From: Candidatus Woykebacteria bacterium GWB1_45_5
Lineage (GTDB): Bacteria > Patescibacteriota > Microgenomatia > Woykebacterales > RBG-16-39-9b
Length of the DNA stretch: 7,232 nt
NCBI GenBank assembly: GCA_001816645.1
Contig: MHCO01000054.1
Coordinates: 4,134-11,365, forward strand
Reading direction: 5' to 3'
Part shown: piece by piece, positions 1 through 6,339 of the stretch
How positions within the stretch are numbered: position 1 is the stretch's first letter
How the letters are laid out: each line of letters opens with the position of its first letter
Program-made: the position numbers and the translations under genes
Notes under the pieces: model-generated
Databases searched by the model: none
What the model saw: only the letters and a program-made list of their open reading frames with translations
What the model was told of the DNA's origin: nothing

Positions 1-606
1 GAACAAGATGCAATGATCTTTGCTTTTGCTGCTTTAGTTAATTCCCTTACTTTTCCGATTCAAGTTCTAGTCCGCAGCAAACGGGTGGACATTACTAATT
101 ATCTAGCCCGACTCGAAGAGGCGAAGAAGACAGCTTACACACCGGCTTTAGTCGTCCAAATTGATAAGTACGAGAGGTTTATTCGCGAGCTAGTTTCTAA
201 AAATCAGGTTTTGGATAAACGCTTCTACGTAGTCCTACCTTACATCGGGATCGATCTTTCCCAGATTAAAAGTTTTGCTGGTGTTTTCGGCCCCAAAAAA
301 TTAAAGGTTAGTAAGTGGTCAGTCTTGGAAAAGGCAAAAGTAAACTTAGAACCCAAGGTGGAGCACATCATAAAGCAACTAGCCCGAATCGGCATAAAGG
401 CGATTCGCTTAACCACCGAAGATCTAGTTGAGCTTTTTTATGATCTTTATAATCCTGAAGTCGCCCGGGAGCAGAAAGCCGCTCTTGGTACCAGAGAATA
501 CACCACTCCCTTAGTCGAGCCGGCGGTTGCTCCAGCAACCGAGCAGGCGGCAGAGACCGAACAAACTAGTGAGATGGCCGCCAAGAGTGCGGAGGTGGAA
601 AAATGA
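1..606 (+). CDS. TraC-like T4SS-associated protein, 5' end cut by window
   Basis: The reading frame is open from base 1 (codons for E-Q-D-A precede the first ATG at 13), so the gene most likely begins upstream of the window and the ATG at 13 is probably internal. About 201 residues are visible. The N-terminal part reads NSLTFPIQVLVRSKRVDI, which resembles the TraC-like/VirB4 N-terminal-type proteins that precede VirB4 ATPase genes in Patescibacteria. That assignment is by recognition only. A basic, mixed alpha/beta middle follows (VVLPYIGIDL near residue 80). The last ~30 residues are a low-complexity tail rich in Ala, Glu and Thr, probably disordered. No clear membrane segment is visible in the portion present. 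Its stop codon overlaps the next start as ATGA, so translation is probably coupled to the VirB4-like ATPase and the two products likely act together in a type IV secretion or pilus-like apparatus. It could also be labelled only as a conserved hypothetical protein. Confidence 0.7.
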   Translation, partial: EQDAMIFAFAALVNSLTFPIQVLVRSKRVDITNYLARLEEAKKTAYTPALVVQIDKYERFIRELVSKNQVLDKRFYVVLPYIGIDLSQIKSFAGVFGPKKLKVSKWSVLEKAKVNLEPKVEHIIKQLARIGIKAIRLTTEDLVELFYDLYNPEVAREQKAALGTREYTTPLVEPAVAPATEQAAETEQTSEMAAKSAEVEK

Positions 607-2396
607 ACTTTCTTTCTTTTTTTAAGAAAAAGCCAACCCGGAAAGATCTAGAACTCGCCCGGACAAGGGAGAAGATGGCCCACTATCTTGGTAGTGGAAT
701 GGTCGATGTGAAAGACGTGGTCGCCCCACCAGGTCTTGAAGTTGATTTCGATCATATCCGAGTTGGCGACACCTACTTTCGAACCCTTTTTGTCACTGGA
801 TATCCCCGCTTTATTGGAGCAAATTGGCTTTCTCCACTGATAAACTTTGACCATACCCTAGACATCACTTTTTTCTACTACCCTGTGCAGACCAAGGGTA
901 TTTTAGACGATCTCCGAAGGAAGATCGCCGAGATGGAGGCGACTATTGAGTCTGACCTGGAAGCCGGGCGGGTATTAGATCCGGCAATTCGGGCCACTTT
1001 AGAAGACGCCCAAGAGCTTCAGGAGCAGTTAGCAACAGGAATAGAACGGTTTTTTCAATTTTCCTTTTACATCAAGATTCCTGCCGCTTCTTTGGAGGAA
1101 CTCAACAATATCACCAAACAAGTCGAGGCTGTGGCAGGCTCCCTTTTAATCGTCACCAAACACGCTACGTTGCAGCAGGAACAAGCCTTTCAGACTACCC
1201 TGCCTTATTTTGTGGACAAGCTTTTCGTTATCCGCAACATGGATACTACTTCCTTAGCAACTACTTTTCCCTTTACTAGTAGTGAGCTCACGGCCAACGA
1301 GGGGGTCCTTTACGGGATCAATGAGCACAATGGCTCCTTGGTAATCTTCGATCGCTTCACCTTAGAAAACGCCAACAGTGTCGTTTTTGCTAAATCTGGG
1401 GCGGGGAAAAGTTATATGGTGAAACTTGAAGTCCTGCGTTCTTTAATGTTTGGGACGGATATTATCGTGATTGACCCGGAAGATGAGTATAGAGATTTGG
1501 CAGAGGTAATTGGCGCCGAATATATCAAGTTCGCTCAAAACGAGCCTTCTAGGATTAATCCCTTTGATCTTTCGGGGGTGTTTGAAGAAGGTGAAAACGA
1601 GCTTGGCTTAAAAATTCTTTCTCTCCACTCTCTTTTCCGTATTTTGCTCGGTAATTTAACTCCGACTGAAGACGCCATACTAGATCGCGCCTTAATCACC
1701 ACCTATAAACTGTCTGGCATCACGCCCGATCCTGCTACGCAATCGAAAAAACCGCCAGTTCTAGGCGATCTTTACAACGTGCTTCTCAATATGGCTGAGG
1801 CGCCGGCGAAGAGCATGGCTGAGCGCCTTGAAAAGTTTATTCAAGGGTCATTAAGCGGTATTTTTGATCAGCAAAGCACAGTTGATCTCCGCAATACTTT
1901 TACCGTCTTCTCCATCCGCGATTTAGAGGACGAGTTGCGGCCGGTGGCGATGTTTATCATTCTTGATTATATCTGGACAAGAATAAAGAGGGATCGAAAA
2001 AAACGACTTCTCGTTATTGATGAGGCGTGGTATCTGATGAAGTATGAGGATTCCGCGTCTTTTGTCTACTCCATCGCAAAGAGGGCGCGAAAATACAATC
2101 TGGGTCTAACTACCATCACCCAAGACGTAGAGGATTTTCTGAATAGCGACTACGGAAAGGCGATTGTTACTAACTCCTCGATTCAAATTTTACTCAAACA
2201 GTCCCCTGCCGCTATTGACCGAATTGTCGAGGTCTTTTATCTTTCTGAGGGAGAAAAGAGCCTTCTTTTGTCGGCCGATGTTGGCGAGGGGCTCTTTTTC
2301 GCTGGACCAAACCACGTTGCTATCAGAGTGCAGGCGGCTCCCGATGAACATGTTTTAATTGTCAAAGAGGCGGAAAAGAGGCAACGAGGTAGCTAG
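603..2396 (+). CDS. VirB4-like type IV secretion ATPase
   Basis: This 597-residue protein is a P-loop ATPase of the VirB4/TraC family, which powers type IV secretion, conjugation or pilus biogenesis at the inner face of the membrane. The Walker A motif is AKSGAGKS at residues 263-270; its first position is Ala rather than the usual Gly. The Walker B motif is LLVIDEAWYLM with D473 and E474. A downstream TTITQDVEDF segment and an ILLKQ segment match conserved C-terminal blocks of the family. The N-terminal ~250 residues are the usual VirB4 N-domain, including a Glu-rich predicted coiled coil around residues 100-145. The start is supported by GGAGGT at 591-596, six bases before the ATG, and by a 4-base overlap with the upstream gene. 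The stop is TAG, within the CTAG shared with recF on the other strand. The length is somewhat shorter than classical VirB4 (about 800), as is usual for compact homologues. The specific substrate cannot be told. Confidence 0.9.
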   Translation: MNFLSFFKKKPTRKDLELARTREKMAHYLGSGMVDVKDVVAPPGLEVDFDHIRVGDTYFRTLFVTGYPRFIGANWLSPLINFDHTLDITFFYYPVQTKGILDDLRRKIAEMEATIESDLEAGRVLDPAIRATLEDAQELQEQLATGIERFFQFSFYIKIPAASLEELNNITKQVEAVAGSLLIVTKHATLQQEQAFQTTLPYFVDKLFVIRNMDTTSLATTFPFTSSELTANEGVLYGINEHNGSLVIFDRFTLENANSVVFAKSGAGKSYMVKLEVLRSLMFGTDIIVIDPEDEYRDLAEVIGAEYIKFAQNEPSRINPFDLSGVFEEGENELGLKILSLHSLFRILLGNLTPTEDAILDRALITTYKLSGITPDPATQSKKPPVLGDLYNVLLNMAEAPAKSMAERLEKFIQGSLSGIFDQQSTVDLRNTFTVFSIRDLEDELRPVAMFIILDYIWTRIKRDRKKRLLVIDEAWYLMKYEDSASFVYSIAKRARKYNLGLTTITQDVEDFLNSDYGKAIVTNSSIQILLKQSPAAIDRIVEVFYLSEGEKSLLLSADVGEGLFFAGPNHVAIRVQAAPDEHVLIVKEAEKRQRGS

Positions 2397-3481
2397 TTTG
2401 CCAAAACCTTTCCCTCTTTTATAGTGAAAATCGTAGCCTTTCGCTTGATTCCTTCTGGCAAGCTTTCCAGGCTGGTGGTGGTAATTATCGCCTGGTTAGC
2501 TGGTAGGTTGGTAAGAAGCAGTTGCCGATTATTCGCATCAAGCTCGCTAGCCACATCATCTAGTAAAAGGGTTGCTGTTTGATGCAAATCCCGACCGAAG
2601 AATTTTGCGCTGGCGAGTTTTAATAAAATTGCCCCCTGACGCTGTTCGCCGCGTGAACCAAAGGTAGAAAGGTCTTTTTCGATAATGCTTTTGTTTCTTG
2701 TCTCCTCCACAATAATTCTAAAATCATCACGGTGGGGACCAAAGATAGTAACTAGGTACTGGCGTTCGAGCTCTTTTTGAGCAGCGAGCTTGCGCAAAAA
2801 AATATTTTCCGCTTCTTTGGTTGTAACGCCAGCAACTGGGTTTTTATACTCTAGAGAAAGGGGTTTACCTACTAGACGGGTGGATTCTAGCTTGAAAATT
2901 TGATTAAGGGTCGATAGTGCTTCTTCTCGAACCAGCCAAATTCTGCTGCCAAGGGAAGCCAGCTGTTTATCCCAAACTTCAAGGTTGGTTGCCTCTGCTC
3001 GCTCTTTAAGAAGGCGGTTTTTGTGGCTAAGTGCCCGCTGGTAACTAATTAAATTGAGAAGATAGTCCTTATCAACCGTGGCAATTAACCGATCCAGGAA
3101 ATTGCGGCGCAAAGACGGTGGGCCAGTGATTAGTTCGATTTCTTGAGGATAAAAAATAACCGTTAGAAATTTTCCAAAGAGGGCGCTAACGGCCCTTGGC
3201 TTATTATTAATAAAAACGCCTGTTTCGTGGCTACGCCGGAGGGTTATTTGGATCTTACTCCCTTCTGTCTCCCCGAAGATAGCCGCTTCGTCTTCTTGCC
3301 AGTTTATCGCTTCTTCTTTGGTGCCCCGCAATGGTTTGGCGTAGGCCAACAGATAGACTGCCTCCAAAAGATTGGTTTTTCCTTGGCCATTCTCACCAAC
3401 CAGGATGGTGCGCCCGGACGAAAGATTTAACTTCGGGATGGACAAATTTCGGAAATTCCTCACACTAAGGCCCTTAAGCAT
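2393..3481 (-). CDS. recF: DNA replication and repair protein RecF
   Basis: RecF is an SMC/ABC-like ATPase that binds gapped DNA and, with RecO and RecR, helps load RecA. The 362 residues match the usual family length. The N-terminus (MLKGLSVRNFRNL) is the typical RecF opening strand. Walker A is GENGQGKT at residues 29-36. The ABC signature is near residues 276-281 (SRGEQR), Walker B is LLLDD ending at D309, and the D-loop is SELD at 312-315, so all ATPase elements are present. The ATG directly follows the TAG of dnaN with no base between, so its ribosome site lies inside dnaN. Only a weak AGGA about 11 bases upstream is visible, suggesting translational coupling. The stop overlaps the convergent VirB4-like gene by four bases (CTAG). 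The position after dnaN is the classic dnaA-dnaN-recF order. Confidence 0.96.
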   Translation of the reverse strand: MLKGLSVRNFRNLSIPKLNLSSGRTILVGENGQGKTNLLEAVYLLAYAKPLRGTKEEAINWQEDEAAIFGETEGSKIQITLRRSHETGVFINNKPRAVSALFGKFLTVIFYPQEIELITGPPSLRRNFLDRLIATVDKDYLLNLISYQRALSHKNRLLKERAEATNLEVWDKQLASLGSRIWLVREEALSTLNQIFKLESTRLVGKPLSLEYKNPVAGVTTKEAENIFLRKLAAQKELERQYLVTIFGPHRDDFRIIVEETRNKSIIEKDLSTFGSRGEQRQGAILLKLASAKFFGRDLHQTATLLLDDVASELDANNRQLLLTNLPANQAIITTTSLESLPEGIKRKATIFTIKEGKVLAN

Positions 3482-4582
3482 CTAGCTTTGAATCCTAACC
3501 GGCATGACTAAATAAACCAGGTTAGGGTTTTCCGGTCCCCGCAGCAGCGCGGCGCTAGTAGCGCTGCTTAAGGAAAGGTACACCTCTTTAGATTTGAGGG
3601 CAGTCAGCGCCTCTAGTAAGAAGCGGGAGTTGAAGGCAACTCTTAGTTTTTCGCCATCAAGCGAGGCGGGTAGGGTAGTTTGGGCTTCGCCTATCTGGGC
3701 AGTACTTGCACTGACTTTAAGAGTTTTATCTCCCACCTCAAGCCTAACTACGTTGCCAACTTCGCGAGCAAAAAGAGAGGTGAGCTTGATTGCGTCGGAA
3801 AGCTCCTTAGCGGGGCAGCGAACTTTTGCCACGAAGGAGGTTGGCATTATCTGCTCGTAGTTTGGATAATCTCCCTCTAAAAGGCGGGTGGTGATGTTAA
3901 GGTCTTTGGTTTGAAGACGGAGCTGGTTTTTACCTTTGTCGGTACTAATTTCTACTGACTCGTCCTCTTGCGCATCGAGAGCCTTGTTGGCTTCGGAAAG
4001 CGCTCGCGCGGGGACTACCGCTTGTAAGCTTCCTTTCATTTTCATCTCTTTTTTGGCTAGTCGGTAGCCGTCAGTCGCTACTACGTTTAGGTTGCCACCC
4101 TCGGCTCGCAGGAAGATACCAGAAAGGATTGGGCGGCCGCCCTCAGACGAAGCACAGAAAACAACTGATGAAACCAATTCCTGCCAAATGTTTCGCTCGA
4201 ATATAGTGCTGGTTTCTTGATCGAAGCCAGCCAGGGACGGGAACTCGGCGGCACTAATTGTTGGTAGGGAGGCTTGGGCGGCGTCGGTTTTGACAAGTAG
4301 GTTATCTTTTTCTGTTTCTAGTCTTATCCTTTCTCCGCTTGCTGCCTGGCATAAATCGACTAGAAGCCGGGCGGGGGCAGTAGTTATACCGACCTCATCA
4401 ACTTTCACCGCTATCTTTTGACTAATAGTTGTCTCCAGATTAGTAGCGGTGATTTGGAGAATACCTGGTTTTCCTTCCAACAAGAAATTACCTAAAACAG
4501 GAAGGTTTGGGCGGGGATTAATAACCTGACTAACTAAGGAGACAGCTTTTAGGAAATGTTCTTTGAGTACTGTTACTTTCAT
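3482..4582 (-). CDS. dnaN: DNA polymerase III beta sliding clamp
   Basis: DnaN is the ring-shaped homodimeric clamp that tethers DNA polymerase III and other partners to DNA. The 366 residues fit three clamp domains of about 120 residues each. Recognisable segments are the N-terminal MKVTVLKEHFLKAV, the domain I strand LQITATNLETTI, VVATDGYRLA in domain II, and the C-terminal VYLVMPVRI, which lines the hydrophobic partner-binding pocket. The ATG at 4582 fits the conserved N-terminus. There is no Shine-Dalgarno sequence in the ~15 bases upstream. A TATAAT lies only 11 bases before the ATG, so a near-leaderless message is possible. It sits between dnaA (97 bases upstream) and recF (directly abutting), and it is probably co-transcribed with recF and perhaps with dnaA, since no clear terminator hairpin was seen between dnaA and dnaN. 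Confidence 0.97.
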   Translation of the reverse strand: MKVTVLKEHFLKAVSLVSQVINPRPNLPVLGNFLLEGKPGILQITATNLETTISQKIAVKVDEVGITTAPARLLVDLCQAASGERIRLETEKDNLLVKTDAAQASLPTISAAEFPSLAGFDQETSTIFERNIWQELVSSVVFCASSEGGRPILSGIFLRAEGGNLNVVATDGYRLAKKEMKMKGSLQAVVPARALSEANKALDAQEDESVEISTDKGKNQLRLQTKDLNITTRLLEGDYPNYEQIMPTSFVAKVRCPAKELSDAIKLTSLFAREVGNVVRLEVGDKTLKVSASTAQIGEAQTTLPASLDGEKLRVAFNSRFLLEALTALKSKEVYLSLSSATSAALLRGPENPNLVYLVMPVRIQS

Positions 4583-4679
4583 TAGTTTAAGTAATTATAT
4601 AATAGTAGTAAAAGAAAACCAGGGGCAGAATTTTAAAGCCAGGTTATTAGAAACAGGCAGGGGAAAACCAAAGCACTTA
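4583..4679. other. dnaA-dnaN spacer with candidate origin unwinding element
   Basis: This 97-base spacer carries no gene. Read in the dnaA-to-dnaN direction, it goes from a GC-richer block (CCCCTGG, 4619-4625 on plus) into CTTTTACTACTATTATATAA and an AT-rich run ending at the dnaN start. On the plus strand the triplets read TAATAGTAGTAA at about 4600-4611. In Bacillus subtilis the basal unwinding system in the equivalent dnaA-dnaN spacer has DnaA boxes, a GC patch, repeated TAG triplets (DnaA-trios) and an AT-rich stretch. The resemblance here covers the GC patch, triplets and AT run. No canonical DnaA box was found; the nearest is TTATTAACA at 4677-4685, spanning the dnaA stop codon. GAAAACCA occurs twice (4614-4621 and 4663-4670). 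The function is inferred. Confidence 0.35.
4594..4599 (-). promoter_or_regulatory. candidate -10 box upstream of dnaN
   Basis: On the minus strand this is a perfect TATAAT, 11 bases before the dnaN ATG. A start site about seven bases downstream would leave roughly five bases of leader, consistent with the missing Shine-Dalgarno sequence. The -35 region at 16-18 base spacing (CTGGTT or TGGTTT) is poor and there is no extended TGn, so the hexamer could instead be just part of an AT-rich unwinding region. Confidence 0.4.
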
Positions 4680-6053
4680 TTAACAACGGAAAAGTTTTTT
4701 TCGTAAGTCTTCCACCAAATCTGCTACTTCTCCACCTTTTTCCACCAGGGTTTCCACTTTATTAACAGCGTAGATCGCTGTGGTGTGGTCTCGGCCGCCA
4801 AGCTCCGTAGCTATTTCTTTGAAAGAAAGCCCAACCTCCCGTCTTAATAAATACATCGCTACCTGGCGGGGGAAGGCACAGATGGGAGATCGCCTTGGGC
4901 TCTTTATCTCTGAAGGGGACAGGGAAAAGAAAGCAGCTATCTCCTCAACAAAGTTAGCCACCGACCGCTTGTTCTGGGTAGTTTTTACGCCAATAGCCGT
5001 TTGGACTAAAGAGAGGTCAACCTTCCGTCCAGTCAGCCGAGACGCCGCCATAATACGCAAAATACCGCCTTCTAAATCACGAACGCTTGGACCAAGGTTT
5101 TTGGCGAGAAGACGACCGAGAGAAGGATCAAGGTTGAGGTTGGCTTCTTTGGCCTTGGCAATAAGAATTGCCTCGCGCAACTCTTGGTCGGGGGGATCAA
5201 TTGTCACCGTCAGCCCTCCAGCGAAGCGGTTTTTTAACCGCTCCTGAAGATTGGCGAGCTCGTTTGGGTTCCGATCGCACGAAAAAACTAACTGCTTACC
5301 TTGGGAGTAGAGGTGGTTAAATGTGTGGAAGAACTCTTCCTGAGTACTTTCGCGGCCGGCAATAAATTGGATATCGTCGATTAATAAAAAATCCACCCCA
5401 CGATACTTGGCCCGAAAATCGACGGTTTGCCTTCGTTGAATAGCCTCAATCATCTCGTTGGTAAAGGTTTCACTTGAACAATAAAAAACCCTTGCCCCCG
5501 CGCGGCGTAACAGGACAGCAGATGCCGTTGCATGGAGAAGATGAGTTTTTCCAACACCAACCCCGCCGTAGATTAGGAGGGGATTATAACGTTCAAAGGG
5601 TGCGTCGACAACAGCCTTAGCGGCAGCGTACGCCAGCTGGTTAGCTGGTCCCACGATGAAATTGGCAAAAGAGTACCTCTGGTTAACGTTGGCCGCCTTT
5701 AAACTGTCCTGGATATCCGTGGAGGCAGTTTCTTCGAAAAGAGGAACAGTTCGGCTTTCCGATAGCTTCTCTCTAGCCCTTGTTGGTTGCAGATTCTGAG
5801 ATGAAACAGTAAAAACCAAGGTGTTGGAAGCGCCAGTAATTCGGTCAATAATCTCCTTAATTTTTCCCAAGTAGCGCTCTTCAAGCCAGACTTTGTTATA
5901 GGGGGTAGCACAGCCGATTTCCACCAAACTATTGTTTATAGATAAGATGCTGGTTTTGCCCTTAAACCAGGTTTGAAAATTTGCTCCCGAAAGAGACAGC
6001 TCGAGTTCGGCTAAAACCGACCCCCAGAGTGATTGTTCGTCTAAGACAGCCAT
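4680..6053 (-). CDS. dnaA: chromosomal replication initiator protein DnaA
   Basis: DnaA is the AAA+ initiator that binds origin boxes, opens the duplex and recruits the helicase. The 457 residues match the family, and all four domains are visible. Domain I is at about 1-85 (LWGSVLAELE, FQTWFKG). A polar linker spans about 86-122. The AAA+ domain has Walker A GGVGVGKT at 163-170, Walker B FLLIDD at 222-227, a sensor 1 region VFSCDRNP, a putative arginine finger in NRFAGG (R276), and a sensor 2 region VRDLEGG around 324-330. The C-terminal helix-turn-helix domain contains the DnaA signature GGRDHTTAIYA at 419-429. The intact RDHTT loop implies recognition of ordinary DnaA boxes, although none with the full consensus was found next to the gene. 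The ATG at 6053 fits the family N-terminus. No Shine-Dalgarno sequence is seen before it. The upstream promoter candidate lies about 120 bases away. Confidence 0.98.
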   Translation of the reverse strand: MAVLDEQSLWGSVLAELELSLSGANFQTWFKGKTSILSINNSLVEIGCATPYNKVWLEERYLGKIKEIIDRITGASNTLVFTVSSQNLQPTRAREKLSESRTVPLFEETASTDIQDSLKAANVNQRYSFANFIVGPANQLAYAAAKAVVDAPFERYNPLLIYGGVGVGKTHLLHATASAVLLRRAGARVFYCSSETFTNEMIEAIQRRQTVDFRAKYRGVDFLLIDDIQFIAGRESTQEEFFHTFNHLYSQGKQLVFSCDRNPNELANLQERLKNRFAGGLTVTIDPPDQELREAILIAKAKEANLNLDPSLGRLLAKNLGPSVRDLEGGILRIMAASRLTGRKVDLSLVQTAIGVKTTQNKRSVANFVEEIAAFFSLSPSEIKSPRRSPICAFPRQVAMYLLRREVGLSFKEIATELGGRDHTTAIYAVNKVETLVEKGGEVADLVEDLRKKLFRC

Positions 6054-6118
6054 AGATTTTTAGAGCTGGGCAGGTGGTTGATTTTTTAGTGGCAGGTAAG
6101 GAAGACGGTGCCCCGCAT

Positions 6119-6135
6119 TATTAAAGCGTTTAATA
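6119..6135. repeat. AT-rich palindrome in dnaA leader side
   Basis: TATTAAA and TTTAATA are perfect inverted arms of seven bases around a GCG centre, within an AT-rich stretch at 6117-6142 that continues as TATAATAACA. This is the most AT-rich part of the divergent region. It could be an easily melted element or form a small hairpin in the dnaA leader transcript. A weak minus-strand promoter could also read through here (TTGACC as complement of 6160-6165, and TATTAT as complement of 6135-6140, with a long 19-base spacing). Confidence 0.4.
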
Positions 6136-6174
6136 TAATAACAGTAGTCTTCGAGAAGCGGTCAAGAGGTTAAA

Positions 6175-6183
6175 AGTATAGCA
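6175..6183 (-). promoter_or_regulatory. candidate dnaA promoter, extended -10
   Basis: Read on the minus strand this is TGCTATACT, an extended -10 (TGn plus a TATAAT-like hexamer with one mismatch). No good -35 is present at 16-18 bases (GAGAGT or TGAGAG), which fits an extended -10 promoter. Initiation near 6168 would give dnaA a leader of about 115 bases. It mirrors the rpmH -10 in the opposite arm of the inverted repeat. Confidence 0.5.
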
Positions 6184-6211
6184 AAGGCGATCTCTCTACT
6201 CTCACTTATGG

Positions 6212-6240
6212 TTGACAAAGGGAGGCCACGCTTCTATACT
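6212..6240 (+). promoter_or_regulatory. strong sigma70-type promoter of rpmH operon
   Basis: TTGACA at 6212-6217 is a perfect -35 hexamer. TATACT at 6235-6240 matches the -10 consensus in five of six positions, and the spacer is exactly 17 bases. Transcription should begin near 6247, just before the first hairpin of the leader, and run through rpmH, rnpA, yidD and yidC, which are tightly packed. This is the best promoter seen in the window. Confidence 0.85.
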
Positions 6241-6251
6241 TTTAACGTTTA

Positions 6252-6296
6252 TAATCACGCAGTGATTACATCGCGTGATTGTTTCGCTAACGCGAT
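6252..6296 (+). repeat. double-hairpin unit 1
   Basis: Hairpin A pairs TAATCAC (6252-6258) with GTGATTA (6262-6268) around GCA. After C6269, hairpin B pairs ATCGCGT (6270-6276) with ACGCGAT (6290-6296) around the 13-base loop GATTGTTTCGCTA. Both stems are perfect. Unit 1 is three bases longer than unit 2 because stem A has two extra base pairs (AC with GT) and a loop one base shorter. Confidence 0.7.
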
Positions 6297-6297
6297 A

Positions 6298-6339
6298 TAA
6301 TCGCAAGATTACATCTCGCGCTTGTTTCTCTAGCGAGAT
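6298..6339 (+). repeat. double-hairpin unit 2
   Basis: Hairpin A pairs TAATC (6298-6302) with GATTA (6307-6311) around GCAA, a GNRA-type tetraloop. After C6312, hairpin B pairs ATCTCGC (6313-6319) with GCGAGAT (6333-6339) around GCTTGTTTCTCTA. Compared with unit 1, stem B changes G-C to T-A at its fourth pair and T-A to C-G at its seventh pair. The 13-base loop keeps 11 positions, including TTGTTTC and the final CTA. One A (6297) separates the units, for a period of 46 bases. Confidence 0.7.

Larger units (their letters stand above)
6169..6246. repeat. 13-base inverted repeat carrying both divergent -10 regions
   Basis: GTTAAAAGTATAG at 6169-6181 and CTATACTTTTAAC at 6234-6246 are exact reverse complements, separated by 52 bases. 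Each arm, read outward, contains TATACT followed by TTTTAAC, so the -10 region and early transcribed bases of the two divergent promoters have the same sequence. Between the arms lie a pyrimidine-rich run (6191-6203) and the rpmH -35 hexamer. The symmetry could reflect a shared operator or simply shared promoter architecture. Confidence 0.75.

Noticed and set aside
1211..1236. Two near DnaA boxes in the VirB4-like gene (TGTGGACAA and TTATCCGCA)
   Set aside because: Each has one mismatch, and they lie in conserved coding sequence far from the dnaA intergenic regions; an isolated pair is likely chance.
3594..3880. Plus-strand open frames opposite dnaN
   Set aside because: They are antisense to the conserved clamp gene, mutually overlapping, and without ribosome sites or recognisable products.
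4619..4679. Terminator between dnaA and dnaN
   Set aside because: The CCTGG and CCCCTG motifs are direct, not inverted, repeats, and I could find no stable stem followed by a T run on the minus strand.
4780..5247. 155-codon open frame on the plus strand, opposite dnaA
   Set aside because: It lies antisense within the conserved dnaA coding sequence, has no ribosome site or family resemblance, and is best explained as a shadow frame.
6129..6139. Plus-strand TATAAT at 6134-6139 as a promoter
   Set aside because: The -35 position at 17 bases reads CCCCGC and no extended -10 is present; the downstream rpmH promoter is far better.
6252..6339. CRISPR-like array or transposon end
   Set aside because: Only two imperfect units separated by one base, no spacers, and no transposase or target duplication; the paired stem changes fit a folded element better.
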